Below, in pieces: positions 60,822-60,859 of a stretch of DNA of 60,859 nucleotides (positions are counted from its first letter, which is position 1; each line of letters starts with the position of its first letter). The position numbers were made by a program, and so were the translations under genes. The notes under the pieces were generated by a model. That model worked only from the letters and a program-made list of their open reading frames with translations, did not search any database and was not told the DNA's origin. This DNA is from Geobacter sp. (GTDB taxonomy: Bacteria > Desulfobacterota > Desulfuromonadia > Geobacterales > Geobacteraceae), in NCBI GenBank assembly GCA_003490025.1, contig DNJC01000096.1, forward strand, positions 1 to 60,859, in the 5' to 3' direction.

Positions 60822-60859
60822 CCAGAAGGTAAACACCCCCTCCCCATCGCGAAGTGCCC

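Overview
The window is a gene-dense, GC-rich bacterial chromosome segment with about 50 supportable protein genes and no rRNA, tRNA, CRISPR array, transposase or phage gene. It most likely comes from the Geobacterales (Desulfuromonadota, former Deltaproteobacteria). The signs are a leucine T-box in front of leuA, the ilvBN / psd-pssA / leuA / leuCD neighbourhood, a cytochrome P460-type c-heme protein, a bacteriohemerythrin, a globin-coupled sensor, an MXAN_6640-type protease and abundant short intergenic palindromes. The genus is inference.

Region 1 (1-12.3 kb) is branched-chain amino-acid and phospholipid synthesis: ilvB (cut by the window edge), ilvN, psd-pssA, T-box-leuA, then leuC-leuD. 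Between them lie a secreted-protease pair, a cold-shock gene and a LOG-family gene. ilvC and leuB are not seen. Arrays of four 7-bp units sit upstream of ilvN and leuD, and a six-unit heptamer array lies between pssA and the leuA leader.

Region 2 (12.3-18.8 kb) holds a W/F-P-F/L-repeat secreted protein translationally coupled to an Mla-type permease and an MCE substrate-binding protein, without an adjacent ATPase. A carotenoid-biosynthesis membrane protein, a P460-type cytochrome and an M16 peptidase follow. Region 3 (18.9-29.5 kb) contains a globin-coupled sensor and a membrane protein sharing the same C-terminal four-cysteine motif, a PLD/EEP pair, pepA, a class II DAHP synthase, a membrane-anchored C13 (legumain-like) peptidase and a TldD operon.

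Region 4 (29.6-41 kb) is the most distinctive: a secreted DUF11 protein, a 2007-residue outer-membrane DUF11/barrel/OmpA protein with a perfect 11-copy 9-bp repeat, a FecR-like protein, a membrane histidine kinase and a response regulator with a GGDEF output. Together they look like an envelope module linked to c-di-GMP signalling. Region 5 (41-50.7 kb) is housekeeping: U32 peptidase, LysM protein, dprA, topA, trmFO, maf and the YggS-type PLP protein. Region 6 (50.7-60.9 kb) mixes small membrane proteins, an ABC-F ATPase, an RlmI-type methyltransferase, bacteriohemerythrin, a polysaccharide deacetylase, a small barrel protein, an HD-GYP protein and a metallophosphatase.

All domain assignments come from reading motifs by eye; no database search was run. 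Start codons were chosen by ribosome-binding sites and family N-termini, so several are shorter than the longest open frame.
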